Source: Heterodera schachtii (Eukaryota > Nematoda > Chromadorea > Rhabditida > Heteroderidae). From it: a stretch of DNA of 64,000 bases. The stretch covers positions 248,001 through 312,000 of the forward strand of contig SIJG01000033.1 of NCBI GenBank assembly GCA_023374025.1, given 5' to 3'. A program made the translations under genes and the position numbers. The notes beneath the pieces were generated by a model that saw only the letters and a program-made list of their open reading frames with translations, was not told where the DNA came from and searched no databases. Below, piece after piece: positions 11,001 to 22,440 of the stretch (position 1 is the first letter of the stretch; each line of letters begins with the position of its first letter).

Positions 11001-11111
11001 GCAAATATTCCGGATAAAAGAGAATTAACACCCAAGGTGAGAGCACCTGATACTCGTTTACATGAAAGGAAAGTTGATACATGGAGACTGATTTGTAAAT
11101 CAAAACTTTGA
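11001..11111 (+). pseudogene. NIPDKRELTP exon-like island
   Basis: An open frame of 36 codons reads ANIPDKRELTPKVRAPDTRL, then HERKVDTWRLICKSKL and TGA. Damaged relatives keep the first part at 29,573 and 36,770 (NIPDKGKLTT...TRLHERK with a TAG) and at 43,716-43,772 (NIPDKIELTPTRASDT). Basic, no known motif. No ATG in a good position, so it is an internal or terminal exon. Confidence 0.35.
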
Positions 11112-11636
11112 CGAAAATTGACAATTAAATTTTATTTTATTAAATAATGAAAAATTGAAAAACAAATTCTAAAAAATTAATTGAGCAAATATGAAAATAA
11201 AAGATAATCAATAATAATATAAAATTATGATTCTTGTTAAATTGCATATTTTCATAGAATAATAAAATAATTTTTAATAAAAATCATATAATAATAAAAT
11301 CAAGAATACTAGTCCTATTTGAATTTGTAATCATGATAAACTTTATTTATTAATAAAACTATTTAGTAAATGCTTTTATATATTTAAAAGATTAATAAAA
11401 TAAATAAATGAAGGTCCCAAAAATAAGCAATATTTAATATTTATTAAAATATGTTAATTAGAATAATCAAATATTGAGTCGCTTTTTTAATTTCTGAGCC
11501 AAAGATCGAACAATTAAGGTTTTTACTAATTTAAAATTGACAAAAATAAATAAATATATTATAAAATCGGAAGAATTATCATGAAAATGATCATGTTTGC
11601 ATATACATACTCATGCATATATAGAAAATTTACAGA

Positions 11637-11687
11637 AAAAATGAATGGGTGTATTTCAAAGACACCGAGATGAAAAGTAAAAAATAG
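11637..11687 (+). pseudogene. WVYFKDTEMK exon-like module
   Basis: Led by TTTACAG. The frame reads KNEWVYFKDTEMKSKK then TAG. Relatives are at 7,457 and 1,343, with a shorter one near 10,515 (SFKDMSGSKK). Like the QRVNEDQ modules it combines an acceptor-like site, a short frame and an immediate stop. Confidence 0.35.
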
Positions 11688-12179
11688 AAATAATTATAAT
11701 ACATAAAGAAGAAAATATAAATTGTAGCATATAAAATACTAGAAAGATTTAAAAAATTAATTTAATACGGAAAGAATTCATGAATCATAAATTTAAAAAA
11801 TGTAAAACCAAAAAATGCATACAAAATTTGGAATATTAAGAAATAAAAGCATAAAACTAATTGAAAATTTGGATAGCAGGTGTTTTCAACATGAGTAAAA
11901 AATAGGAATAAAAGACGTAAAATAAAAATTGCATAATACAGAAAATTTGTAAAAAAATATGTTGAAAAATATAATATAAAAGGTTTCACTAAATGACAAC
12001 TGAATAAATCATTTTTATAAAAATTCCTTTTAAAAATTATGCAATATTAAATTATCATTTTCAATTTATAATAAATTAAAAGAATTCATTTCAATTCACA
12101 AGAAACCTCACACCCATTAGAATTAAAAATAAAATGGACCATAAACCGAAAATTAAAGATTAATAGTATCATTAGATAA

Positions 12180-12710
12180 ATTATTTAAAATAACAACCAA
12201 ATAAGAAAAATTTAACTTGGAGGGACATTGGACCAAGATTATGAAGTCGAAAAAATTGATAATGATGGTAAAAACATAATTAAAAAAGACTAATAATTAT
12301 AAAATATCATCAAATAAACAAAATAGTTTGAATTTTAATCTAACAACATTGAAAACGAATTAGATAATAATAATAATGCCGTATAAATTGATAAGAAAAA
12401 TTATATTTATTGAACAAATGAATTTATTAAATTAATAAATCATAAATTTTTTAATTAAAATTACATTGAAACCATCTAGCTTATGGAATGTTGAAGACAA
12501 TTGTTTGAAAAAAGTTTAATAATGTTAATAAAAAAATTTAGCATAAATAATTATTTTTACATAATATAAACAAAAATAAATATTGCATTAGAAAATTGAA
12601 TTTTATAAATAATAAAAAAAACAAACATTTCAACGAATAATAAAATAAAAAAAAGGTAAACACAATAATTTTTAATAATTCATTAAACTATAAGATTAGT
12701 AACTTAAAAA
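12180..12710 (+). repeat. duplicated segment (with 18,610-19,170)
   Basis: About 530 bp nearly identical to 18,610-19,170, including GACATTGGACCAAGATTATG and the run CATTGAAACCATCTAGCTTA. A fairly recent segmental duplication inside the AT-rich block. Confidence 0.75.
12226..12293 (+). pseudogene. GGTLDQDYEVEKIDND island
   Basis: Open frame LGGTLDQDYEVEKIDNDG to TAA. At ..GATG|GTAAAA there is also a donor-like site. The copy at 18,640-18,732 is identical over the core because the whole 12.2-12.7-kb segment is duplicated there, so this match alone does not prove selection. Confidence 0.25.
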
Positions 12711-12958
12711 TGAATAAGAAACATGAAATAATCAGCTGAAGAAAACAAAGGGCAAAAAATTTTACGAAAATAAATTCATTATTTAATTAAACGCCCTTAT
12801 GGATGTTTTTCTAAAACAATATTATAGCACCAATTAATTTTGTTAATTTTTTAAATCGACACTTCGGGATGGCTGAACACAAACATGAAGGTCGTGCCTC
12901 GAATATATAATATGAATATTAAATATAACCAAATTAAAATATTAAAAAAAATCTTAAT

Positions 12959-13054
12959 GAAATCCAACGGGTTTCAATCAAGTTCATTGAACCTGAAGAA
13001 ACTACGCAGGGAAGAAGGGAAGAATATAAAAATATAAATAAATTAATATTTTAA
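12959..13054 (+). CDS. possible exon EIQRVSIKFIEPEE
   Basis: One frame reads EIQRVSIKFIEPEETTQGRR then EEYKNINKLIF and TAA. An overlapping frame has an ATG (MKSNGFQSSSLNLKKLRREE). I cannot tell which frame, if any, is used. GC-richer than its surroundings; single copy. Confidence 0.2.
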   Translation, partial: EIQRVSIKFIEPEETTQGRREEYKNINKLIF

Positions 13055-13266
13055 AAATCTTGAATAACATATTCAATTTAATAAATGTGAAAACCCGAAG
13101 TATGAAGGAATTTAATAAAAATATTAACAAATGATAATTAAAAGAATGAAGACACGAAAAACTCAAAGAAGGCAATTTATTTTTGAATAATGAATCAAAT
13201 TTAAAATCAGAAATTGAATAAGACTACTTAAAAAAGCAATAAACTAAATAATTATTCAAAAGTTTC

Positions 13267-13297
13267 TGAATATATATATATATATATATATATATAA
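13267..13297 (+). repeat. (TA)n microsatellite
   Basis: About 15 uninterrupted TA units. Confidence 0.85.
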
Positions 13298-13552
13298 TAA
13301 ACAAGCAACTAAAAAGAAAAACTACATCGCAATAGATGATAAATTTAATTATATTTAAAAAAATAAAATAACTTTTATCATGGTAGAATTCAGAGAACTC
13401 AAACATGGCACCATAACAAATTAAAATAAATAAAGATCAACATCAAATTTTGTGAATAATTTTTTTCCAATTTAAATCAAGACTTATTTAACCTAGTAAA
13501 AAAAATTTGAAAAATGCCGTATAAAATGGAATAAATAATATAAAACGATTTA

Positions 13553-14240
13553 AAAAAAGTTCTTTGCGGAGTAAGCAATAGATTTGGACCATACCCCCAT
13601 GATGAGTCGTGAAATGGGGAATATTCTGAACACGTTTTTTCAAATTAAAATGCTAAAAGTTAAATTTAATAAATAATAAAAACTTATAATTAAACGCCAA
13701 TTTTACTACTGTTAAAATTTAAATAAAAGAAAAGTAATTCTTCTCTAGGCAGAAATATATAATCCAAAGAAATTAATACGAATAAATAAAGAAAGTTAGC
13801 AGAAAAAATAAAAATCAACAAAAATATGTTTAATAAATTAGATAATCTAAAAAATAGACTTCATTTAGTTCGAAATTCATAAAAAATAGTAAATTGTTAA
13901 ATTTTAATATGAAAAACGAAACATATTAAAATTAAGAATAAAAAAAAATATATATATAAACATAAATTCCAATAAATTAATTATTAATATTTAAAATAAA
14001 TAATGAAAATGATAAAGTGTATATAAATGAGTCTATAGGCGCAATATCGATCTAGACACATCCACCGGAAACAAGAAAGAAAGGATGAAAAATAAAAAAG
14101 CCGTTATTTAATTGTTAAAAAAGATAAATTTAAAAAAATATTTCCTATAAAAATTATAATCAATATCAAATATGTGTCTAAAAAATAGAAAAACTTTAAA
14201 CATAAATGTAATCAATAAAATTACGAAATATAAAAGGAAT
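13553..14240 (+). repeat. dispersed AT-rich repeat R1, copy 1
   Basis: Order of landmarks: GCGGAGTAAGCAATAGATTT; GTAATTCTTCTCTAGGCAGA; GACTTCATTTAGTTCGAAAT; TAATGAAAATGATAAAGTG. The same landmarks in the same order occur near 16.7, 19.2, 22.5 and 25.4 kb, and the middle part recurs at 44.2 kb. Confidence 0.6.
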
Positions 14241-15384
14241 AAATAATAAATCTTAAAATAACAAATAAAAAATATATTAAGAAAATCAATAAATATAATT
14301 GAATTACTTTATAACTCATTGAACGTATTAAGTTTATCAGTTCAATTAAAGGAATATTTTTGTAATTTTTAATAAAAAAAAATATTTATTTTTTTTTAAT
14401 TTCCTATTCTTGGTGAAATTTTCAATTTTTACATACTCCTTGTGATCTTAATTAATTATTTTTATCTATTTTTTCTTCATTTTCACAACTAATAAAAGAA
14501 TAAAATGCCATTTTAAATATTTATAAAGTATATTTGGTCTATTTAAAATAAAATGAAGTATTTTTTGGTTCTTTTTTATATATACTCGTTACGGATAATT
14601 TTTTAGTTATCTATTATAATTAATATTTTTGTAATATAATAATTTAATATTTATTTTTGTAATACAACAATATTTAATTTAATTCGCACCGACTTTCTTA
14701 AGTCGAATTAACTATTAATGAAACAATAAAATTTTGAATAATTCAATAAAATATAATCTCTTTTCAAAAATAAATTAGTTTAAAAATAAAAAAAATAAGT
14801 ATTAAAAATTTAAAAATCTTTATTTGATTTTTGCTTTATATTTCTCCTCATATAAAAAAAATGACTAAATAAAAATTATTTAAATCCTTTAAATATTTAT
14901 TATTTAAAAGAATAATGCTAACATAAAGAAATATTTATAAATAATTTTAAATTTAAAAATCGTGAAAACCCATAGAAAAGAAATATTATTTGATAATAAG
15001 AAATATTATATATATTAACATCATTTTAAATCATCTTCTCAAATTGATATTTTTGGAATTTTGAAAAAACTCAATAAATATGAGGTATAAACGATGAATA
15101 ACTAATATTTATTTTAGGGTTCCAAATGAATTTAATTCTTTTAAATATTTAAAAACATAATAAATAAATAAAAAGGTTGATAAATTTTGCTCAAAAAATT
15201 ATAATTCCAAAATTGGTAATTAAATATTTTTGCATACATCCAAATAATATTTTAATTAATTTTAAATGAATATGGTTCCAATTGAATAAAAACATGTTTG
15301 CAATATATATTCAAGGTACAAAAGCAATAAAAATAGCTATTACGATCAATGAAATTTAAAAAATGCAAACACTAAATCGTATCT
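14241..15384 (+). other. AT-rich, no gene seen
   Basis: Long A/T runs and scattered short repeats (for example AATCATCTTCTCAAATTG near 15,030). No convincing coding island. Confidence 0.5.
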
Positions 15385-15434
15385 GAGCTTGTACTGCTTC
15401 AACTCCATGCATGAAGTTGGAGCTGTACAGGCTC
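15385..15434. repeat. 50-bp imperfect palindrome without loop
   Basis: Two 25-base arms meet at CATG|CATG: left arm GAGCTTGTACTGCTTCAACT..., right arm CATGAAGTTGGAGCTGTACA.... 21 of 25 positions are Watson-Crick pairs and two more could form G-U pairs in RNA. It is GC-richer than its surroundings and overlaps the start of the ORF at 15,411. Confidence 0.8.
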
Positions 15435-15533
15435 ATTAAGAACCCAGAGTTCAAATCTAAGGTCATATTCGGACTCAGCGTGTACCAATTTTCTCTGTTC
15501 AATCAAATTGGGAATTTCCAACTTCACTTATAA
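15411..15533 (+). CDS. possible 40-aa ORF overlapping the palindrome
   Basis: ATG frame MKLELYRLIKNPEFKSKVIF then GLSVYQFSLFNQIGNFQLHL and TAA, in a roughly 45% G+C island. No domain recognised. The downstream island to about 15,600 (TTGCACTTCGTTGTCTTGGA) looks coding-like but changes frame. Could be a small gene or a gene fragment. Confidence 0.3.
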   Translation: MKLELYRLIKNPEFKSKVIFGLSVYQFSLFNQIGNFQLHL

Positions 15534-16679
15534 AAAAATTTGCACTTCGTTGTCTTGGAAAATGCCGTTTTTGGAGACCACTTTCAGACTTGGCCCTCCA
15601 TTAAAAAAAAATAAAAAAGCTTAACTTATTTGGAGAAAAAATAAATGTTTAAAAATTTTTAAATGTTAAATATAAGAAGTTTTAATAATAAGCTTCACCA
15701 TGAAATTCGATCGCATTAAGAAGCTACACGACATGAGTAATATTGTTATAATTAAAACCAATTAAATAAAGAACGACGCATATATAAAAGAATATAAAAA
15801 ATATTCCCTCTAAAAACTTTTAAAAATTATCAGAACTCAGAGTTAAATTATTAATAATTAAAAGTAATATATAGACAAAGTTAGAAAATACATTAAAAAA
15901 TTAAACTATTTTACATATATAAAATAAAAATAAAACATTTTGGGAGTTACTCGCAAGCAAATAAATTTATATTATAAATGAGAAAGTAAGGACTTTTTTC
16001 GACCTTTTTAAAATAGCATTTTGATTTTATTACTTAACAATTGAAAAACTAAATTAAAATTAAATTCATACATTAAAAAAAATAATTTCTCAAATAGTTA
16101 AAAATTTAATTGATTCAAATGTAATTATAAAATTAAAAACAATAAATTTTAATCAATGTCACATCAATTAGAACAGAAAAAACGGAGTAGATCTTTAATG
16201 GTTTTTAAATCCAAAAAGAATTTATTAACAATTATAAACATAAATATGTGTCTTTAAACTCATAAAAACATTCATTTTAAGTGAAAATAAATAATAAATG
16301 GAAACTTTCTTTAATTTTATAATTAAAATCAATTTTTAAATCGAATTAATATAATTTATAACGAATCAGGAAAATGATAAAAATGGTACTATGGCATTCA
16401 ACTAAAATACAAAGTTGAGAATCTTTAATGGAGAAAATAAAAAACTGTTAAACAATTTAATTGCTAATTTTAGAAAAATAATTATTTAATTTGTTAAAAG
16501 ATGAAAATAAATGAACTCAGAAAGCTATCTGAAATAAATCTCTTATTACTTGGTTTTTGATAATATAGCCAAAGTAAATAAAAGTCAAATAAAGATTATC
16601 CTAATATAACGAGTAACAAGATAATGATACTATGACATTCAAATTAAAAAACTAATAATACTACTCTAATTAATACTAA

Positions 16680-17016
16680 TAAAAATACTCTAATTAATAA
16701 ACAGATAATAAAGTAATTCACTCTAGGCAGAAAATATATAAATCTAAGAAATTGTTACGAAGAAATAAAGAAAGTCATCAGAAAATATTATAAAACCAAA
16801 AATGTGCCTATTTCTTTTAAATTAAAAAATTTAAAGAATAGATTTCATTTAGTTCGAAATTCATAAATAATTGCAAAATTTATTAAATTTTAAATAGATG
16901 CAACTACTTAAAAATTAAGAATAAAAACATAAATATATATAAATCAAACGTTCCAAGTGCTTTAATGATTAAAAATATATAAAATAAATAATGAAAATGA
17001 AACATTGATTATAAAT
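16680..17016 (+). repeat. dispersed repeat R1, copy 2
   Basis: CACTCTAGGCAGAAAATATA, GATTTCATTTAGTTCGAAAT and the TAATGAAAATGAAA end are in R1 order. The unit runs straight into the ORF at 17,022. Confidence 0.55.
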
Positions 17017-17021
17017 GAACA

Positions 17022-17144
17022 ATGGGGAATCCCCGATTTTTAAACCTTCAGAGGAAACAAGAAAAAAAGTTAAAAATAATAAATAGCCGTTATCAAGTTA
17101 TTTCATTACTAATCAAATACAGCTCTGTATTAAAGCCAAGGTAG
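17022..17144 (+). CDS. possible first exon or small ORF ending in a strong donor
   Basis: ATG frame MGNPRFLNLQRKQEKKLKII then NSRYQVISLLIKYSSVLKPR and TAG. The end CCAAG|GTAGGTATG is a textbook 5' splice site. In another frame TACTAATCAAATACAG|CTCTGTATTAAAGCCAAG would make an 18-nt micro-exon (LCIKAK) in phase with the exon at 17,382. Both readings are inference. Confidence 0.3.
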   Translation: MGNPRFLNLQRKQEKKLKIINSRYQVISLLIKYSSVLKPR

Positions 17145-17381
17145 GTATGTTGTTGTAAAGTTGAATATGCTAATATATTCATTGCAATGAATTTTCGCGC
17201 ACCATATATAATAAAAAATATAATTATTGAGATCTAATAAAAATTAAAAATTACATTTAATAATAACATTAATATTTTTAATGCCATTTTGATATAAATT
17301 AATCCAATGAATTAACTATAAAAAATTATTTAATAAATAAAGAAAATATAATAACTTAAATATTTATTACAATACAAATAG

Positions 17382-17558
17382 AGTGACGACCGCTTCTGTC
17401 TTCAACAACATAATCATATGCCAAGGCATAAGAAAAATGAAGCCAATAATTTAATTGCCGAAATAAGAAATTTAAAATGGCAACTAAAAGCAGCGAGAAG
17501 ATTTGTTGCAAAATGTCTTGAGCTGACTGGACAAGAAGTATTGGATAAGAAAAAGTAA
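17382..17558 (+). CDS. terminal exon, SDDRFCLQQHN...KWQLKAARRF, 58 codons
   Basis: After ACAAATAG the frame runs SDDRFCLQQHNHMPRHKKNE, ANNLIAEIRNLKWQLKAARR, FVAKCLELTGQEVLDKKK, TAA. The middle looks helical (L/I at heptad-like spacing). First Met is at 17,418. Composition is clearly protein-like, and a decayed relative lies at 5,400-5,560 (KWQLKAAR). A long minus-strand frame over the same DNA is hydrophobic noise. It is the longest convincing coding island in the first 37 kb. No family recognised. Confidence 0.45.
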   Translation, partial: SDDRFCLQQHNHMPRHKKNEANNLIAEIRNLKWQLKAARRFVAKCLELTGQEVLDKKK

Positions 17559-18210
17559 TAAATAATTTATAAATTTTATATTTTAAAATAAAAAAATATA
17601 AGATTAAAATCAATTCATTAATCAGAATGAAACGTAAATAAAAGATAAGTTCGAGTTAAAATGCTTAATAAAAATAAAAAGTTATAAATAAGTTGATATT
17701 GCCAAGGGTTTTAAAACAAAATGAAAATAAAATGAAATTTGAAAGCACATATCTACAATAAAAATAAATCATTATAACTCTTTTTTTATATAAAACTATT
17801 TTTAATAAAAAAAATATACTTATCCGTATGCAGAGCTTGTAACTTATGAAATTAGTATTTAAAATATTTGCGAAAATCAATAGAAATTTGGATATAATCA
17901 GAAAATTATATTTTTAATTTAAGATCGATGTAATAAGAAAAAACAACAACTCTAGAATTGAAAATAACCGAATAAATACGAATGTTCTTACAATAAAATT
18001 AATATGAAAACATAATATATTTAATAAATTCGAATTTTAATCTATGATATAAAGAATTCGAACAGATATTTTAATTAAAAATCAATTAAAATTAAAAAGA
18101 GCAAAAAATTAATTAAAAATTAATACTTTAAAAAATTTTATAATCAATAAACTTTAATCTGTCAAAATGTTAGGGTCTTTTCTAATTAGAAACAGATTCC
18201 TTCAACTTTT

Positions 18211-18270
18211 CCTACAAAATAAAAAATAATCCTACAAAATAAAAAATAATCCTACAAAATAAAAAATAAT
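18211..18270 (+). repeat. three perfect 20-bp tandem copies
   Basis: Unit CCTACAAAATAAAAAATAAT at 18,211, 18,231 and 18,251. It follows a frame MLGSFLIRNRFLQLFL that is a relative of the one at 34,816. Confidence 0.95.
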
Positions 18271-18609
18271 CAGTTAAAATTGAAAAAACTGTAAATATTA
18301 TAAATTTTATTTTATTTTTGGGCAAAAATAAAAAAACAAATTCTATTGGAAAAAATTAAATCAAACTAAACCCTAAAATGTATTAAATATGAATTCTCAT
18401 ATATTCGGTTATTATCAATAGCGAAATTGCGCGGCGGCGGCACTCATCAACAAAAACCACGCCGGGGAAAAAACAATTAGGAAAACGATGAACGATTATT
18501 CAATTTTATAAAATTAATTTTAAAATTGAAGATATATCAAAAACCCATATAATTAAATATGATTTGAAGAATAATTTCCGGCTAAAAAAACAGTGAAAAA
18601 AACACCTAA

Positions 18610-19170
18610 TAATATCATTAGATAAATTATTTAAAATAAACAAGCAAAAGAAAAATTTCACGTGGAGGGACATTGGACCAAGATTATGAAGTCGAAAAAA
18701 TTGATAATGAGGCAATTTTGCTAAAAACATAATTAAAAAGGATTAAGAATTATAAAATATCATCAAATAAACAAAATAGTTTGAATTTTAATCTAACAAC
18801 ATTGAAAACGAATTAGATAATAATAATAATGCCGTATAAATTGATAAAGAAAAATTATATTTATTAAAAAAAAAGAATTCATTAAATAATAAATCATAAA
18901 TTTTTTTAATTAAAATTACATTGAAACCATCTAGCTTATGGAATGTTGAAGACAATTGTTTGAAAAAAGTTTAATAATGTTAATAAAAAAATTTAGCATA
19001 AATAATTAATTTTACATAATATAAACAAAAATAAATATTGCATTACAAAATTGAATTTTATAAATAATAAAAAAAACAAACATTTCAACGAATAATAAAA
19101 TAAAAAAAGATAAATCCAATAATTTTTAATAATTCATTAAAGTATAAGATTAGTAACTTAAAAATGAATG
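18610..19170 (+). repeat. duplicated segment (with 12,180-12,710)
   Basis: Second copy of the 0.5-kb duplication. It contains the frame SRGGTLDQDYEVEKIDNEAI (18,640-18,732, to TAA), which differs after the core by a small deletion. Confidence 0.75.
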
Positions 19171-19735
19171 CCATATAAAGTGCAATAAATAATATAAAAC
19201 GATTAAAAAAATTTCTACGGAGTAAGCAAATTTGGACCATACCAAGTCGTGAAATGGCATGTTCTGAACATGTGTTTTCAACTTAAATGCAGGAAGTTAA
19301 ATTTTGTAAATAATAAAAAATTAATAACTAAACGCATTTTACTATTGTTATAAATTGAATAAAAGAAAAGTAATTATTCTCTAAGCAAAAATATATAATC
19401 CGAAGAAATTAATATGAACAAATAAAGTTTATCCGAAAAAATAATAATCAACAAAAATATGCCTAATTAAATTAGATAATCTAAAAAAGAGACTTCATTT
19501 AGTTCGAAATTCATAAAAAAAATAGTATAATTGTTGAATTTTAAATATGAAAAGATGAAACATATTAAAATTAAGAATAAAAAAACAAAAAATATATAAA
19601 ACATAAGTTCCAATAAATTAATTATTAATAAAAATCTAAAAATAAATAATGAAAATGAAAAAGAAAAAATGATTATAAATGAGCAAATAGGCGCATCATC
19701 GATCTAGGCACATCCACAGGAAACAGCTAAAATTT
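19160..19735 (+). repeat. dispersed repeat R1, copy 3
   Basis: CGGAGTAAGCAAATTTGGAC, AGTAATTATTCTCTAAGCAA, GACTTCATTTAGTTCGAAAT, TAATGAAAATGAAA and GATCTAGGCACATCCACAGG match copy 1 in order. Confidence 0.6.
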
Positions 19736-19749
19736 AATTAATTAAAATA

Positions 19750-20005
19750 TTCTTTTTCTGGGCTAATCAAAGCATTGCCGTACCCCCAATTGGTGACTCC
19801 CTCAAAGACGGAGGGAAAGTTTCAAAAGCGCCCCCTGAGCTGTCGGCTTCGATCCAACCATCCCAGCCGCCACTTAATGCCGCCTCAGCCAGCCTCCAAC
19901 TCCGAAATAGCCGATTTTATTGCACGGTCACATCAACAAATGGGCAATTGAGCGAGAAGAGGCCGTTTATGAAATAAATAAAAAGATTCGTTGACACTTT
20001 AATAG
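19750..20005 (+). pseudogene. GC-rich coding-like island (about 50% G+C)
   Basis: All three plus frames contain protein-like stretches: NQSIAVPPIGDSLKDGGKVS (to TAA at 19,977), MPPQPASNSEIADFIARSHQ, and LHGHINKWAIEREEAVYEIN (to TGA about 19,994). Sharp edges against roughly 20% G+C flanks suggest an inserted piece of a gene with frameshifts. Preceded by TTCTTTTTCTG rather than a clean AG acceptor. Unknown function. Confidence 0.35.
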
Positions 20006-21137
20006 AAGCCTAATAGTTGCTTTAAATTAAAACCTATGTCCAAGCAATTTAAATAATAAAGGGTGTCTTATGGGACTTGTAAGATGAAAAATTTGAGAAT
20101 AAAAAACAATAAAATATAGAAAACCTAAATACAAGCAATTGAAGCATTAAAAAATATATAAAATAAAATAACGAAAATGTAAAAAATGATTATAATGTAA
20201 CTGGCACGGGGCGCTTAACAGATTTGTAAACTTGAATCAGAAAAAGAAAAAAAGGATGAAATTTAAAACAGCCGTTATTTAATTGTTAAGAAAAATAATT
20301 TAAATGAATGATTTCTATAAAAACTTAAACAATACCAAAAATATCTGAGTCTGTTAAAAATTTTAAAAAAGAAAATTTAATTTTATTACAATTTTAATGA
20401 CGTAAATAATTTTTATCTTGAAGCGCCACTGAATAGCGGCCAGGGATAGATGCCACGAAATAAAAATATAAAAATTCAAATAAAAGATTTTAAATAACAA
20501 TATGACAATTCGTAATTTTATTTAAACAACTGCTGAAATAATACTAAAATATTAAAAAAAACAATATTCTAGCCTAAATTTAAAAACAAAGAAATTGTTC
20601 GTAATTAAAAACGCTTCCTAACATGAATCTTTATAAAAAAAGGAGTCCAAAATGCGGACCAAAACTTGAAAAAATGGTGAATGGGTGGGGCTTGGTAAAT
20701 GATTGACTCGCTTAAATTTAAATAAAATGCAAGTTTTAATTTTAAATTACTTAATAAAAAAACAAAAATGTTCTAATACACAAAAAAAGAATTTTAAAGA
20801 CCAATTCATGGTAAAATATTATTTGATAAATTTAAATTAATTTTTCTTTTTGGTGTTTTATAAAATAAAAATTTAATTAATAAATTAAAAATATTCTGGA
20901 AAGGATACCCGTATTTGTTATAACAAAAACTGTATTTCTGAATTGAGAAAAACGTAATGAGATCAGGTGAAATAAGAAGAATACCTAATATTTTATATAA
21001 TAAATAAGTTTGGTATGCCTATATTATAAAAAAAGTAAAAATAATTCCATAGGTATAGATAGGTATATATGTTCCAAAAAACCCCAAAATATGTGCTATA
21101 AATTCAAGAAATCGCCAAAATAAGTGCCAAAAATTGG
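20006..21137 (+). other. AT-rich; partial R1 repeat, no gene seen
   Basis: Near 20,150-20,300 the R1 end block recurs (AAATAACGAAAATG..., AAAAAGGATGAAA, GCCGTTATTTAATTGTTAAG). The remainder shows only short GC-richer scraps (GCGCCACTGAATAGCGGCCA near 20,420). Confidence 0.45.
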
Positions 21138-21335
21138 AAAGCTTTTCTCTCTCTATCTCTCTCTCACTTTCTATCAACCTCTCTCTCTCTCTCTCTCTCA
21201 ACATCACTCTCTCAACCACTCTCAACCTTTCTCTCTCTCTCAACCTCACTCTCGCAATCTCTCTATCAACCTCACCTCTCTCAATCTCTCTCTCAACCTC
21301 ACTCTCTCGCAATCTCTTTCTCTCAATGATTCCTT
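21138..21335. repeat. (CTCT)n-rich low-complexity tract
   Basis: About 200 bp of CT/TCTC repeats interrupted by AACCTC and AATCTC. Open frames of 110-130 codons exist on both strands here but are compositional (Leu/Ser on plus, Arg/Glu on minus). Confidence 0.9.
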
Positions 21336-22440
21336 TGTTTATAATCAATATAAAAAGACGCGGAGCCTCCATTCCACTAAATGGGTGGGTTCTTCTCCCA
21401 ATAACAACTTTCATTCATTCGATTTTTGCATTTATCGAAAGAGCTTTCCCATCCTAATTTAAAAAATTGACTGATTACAACTAAACCAATTAATCTTAAG
21501 TTAAAAAAACGCATAATAAGCGGAAAATTGATGAAAAACGTTATTATAAAAAGGGAATTCAATATTTTATGCAAATGTTCGGTCGTAATTATAAAGCTTC
21601 TAATTAAATCCATTTAATATTTACGATTATTCACTTCTTTTGATTTATTTTGGGTATGTATAATAATTTAAATTTAATACATAAAATTGCGATTAAAAAA
21701 TACCAAGCATAAAAACAAAGACAATTAAACAAAAATACCTACAACATAGTGAAAAATTTTGAAATAATTAATTTTTAACGAAAAAAGCGATGTCAAAAAT
21801 AATAAACAAACTTACTAATTATAGCATTCATTTAAAAAAATAAAAATATATGCATTGTATTAAATCAAAAAATTTGATACTAATAAATTAATTTTGTTAA
21901 AAAGGGGTTTCAACACCCAACAACGCATATCGAGAATAAAATTTTATGATAATGATAATGGAAATTGTTATTCTTTCAAAATAAATTTATAATATTTTAA
22001 AAGTGAATATTTCCTAGGTTTAAAGGCAGACTTACTCTGATATGCACGAGTAAATATATCATAATTGACTATATTAAAATCTTTGTTTTATCTTTTATAT
22101 AAGTATACTAAATGCTATAATAATAATAATAACAATAAAATAGTAACAAATAAATATTTATAATCGTCAATCTTTTAAAAATTGGTCTAATACAAAATAC
22201 TTTCTTTTAATTAAAAAATAAAAAACTTTAAATTACCAATTTTGAAAGAGTGTCAGATTTACAACATAAACCAACCTTAATAAAAAATATAATTAAAAAA
22301 CGTAAATATTTAACCAAAAATATTCTTTAAATTCCGGAAGAGTGCATTATAAAAGAAAATAACGACTTCTGTCAAGAGATATAAAACCAAAATTCATAGA
22401 ATTAGAAGCAAAATGTTAATAATATAAAAATAAGTAAAAA
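21336..22440 (+). other. AT-rich, no gene seen
   Basis: Nothing beyond short AT-rich repeats. The minus frame at 21,377-21,613 is an extension of the low-complexity artefact. Confidence 0.5.

Noticed and set aside
21019..21462. Overlapping frames of 107-131 codons on both strands
   Set aside because: They follow the (CT)n low-complexity tract and consist of Leu/Ser or Arg/Glu runs.
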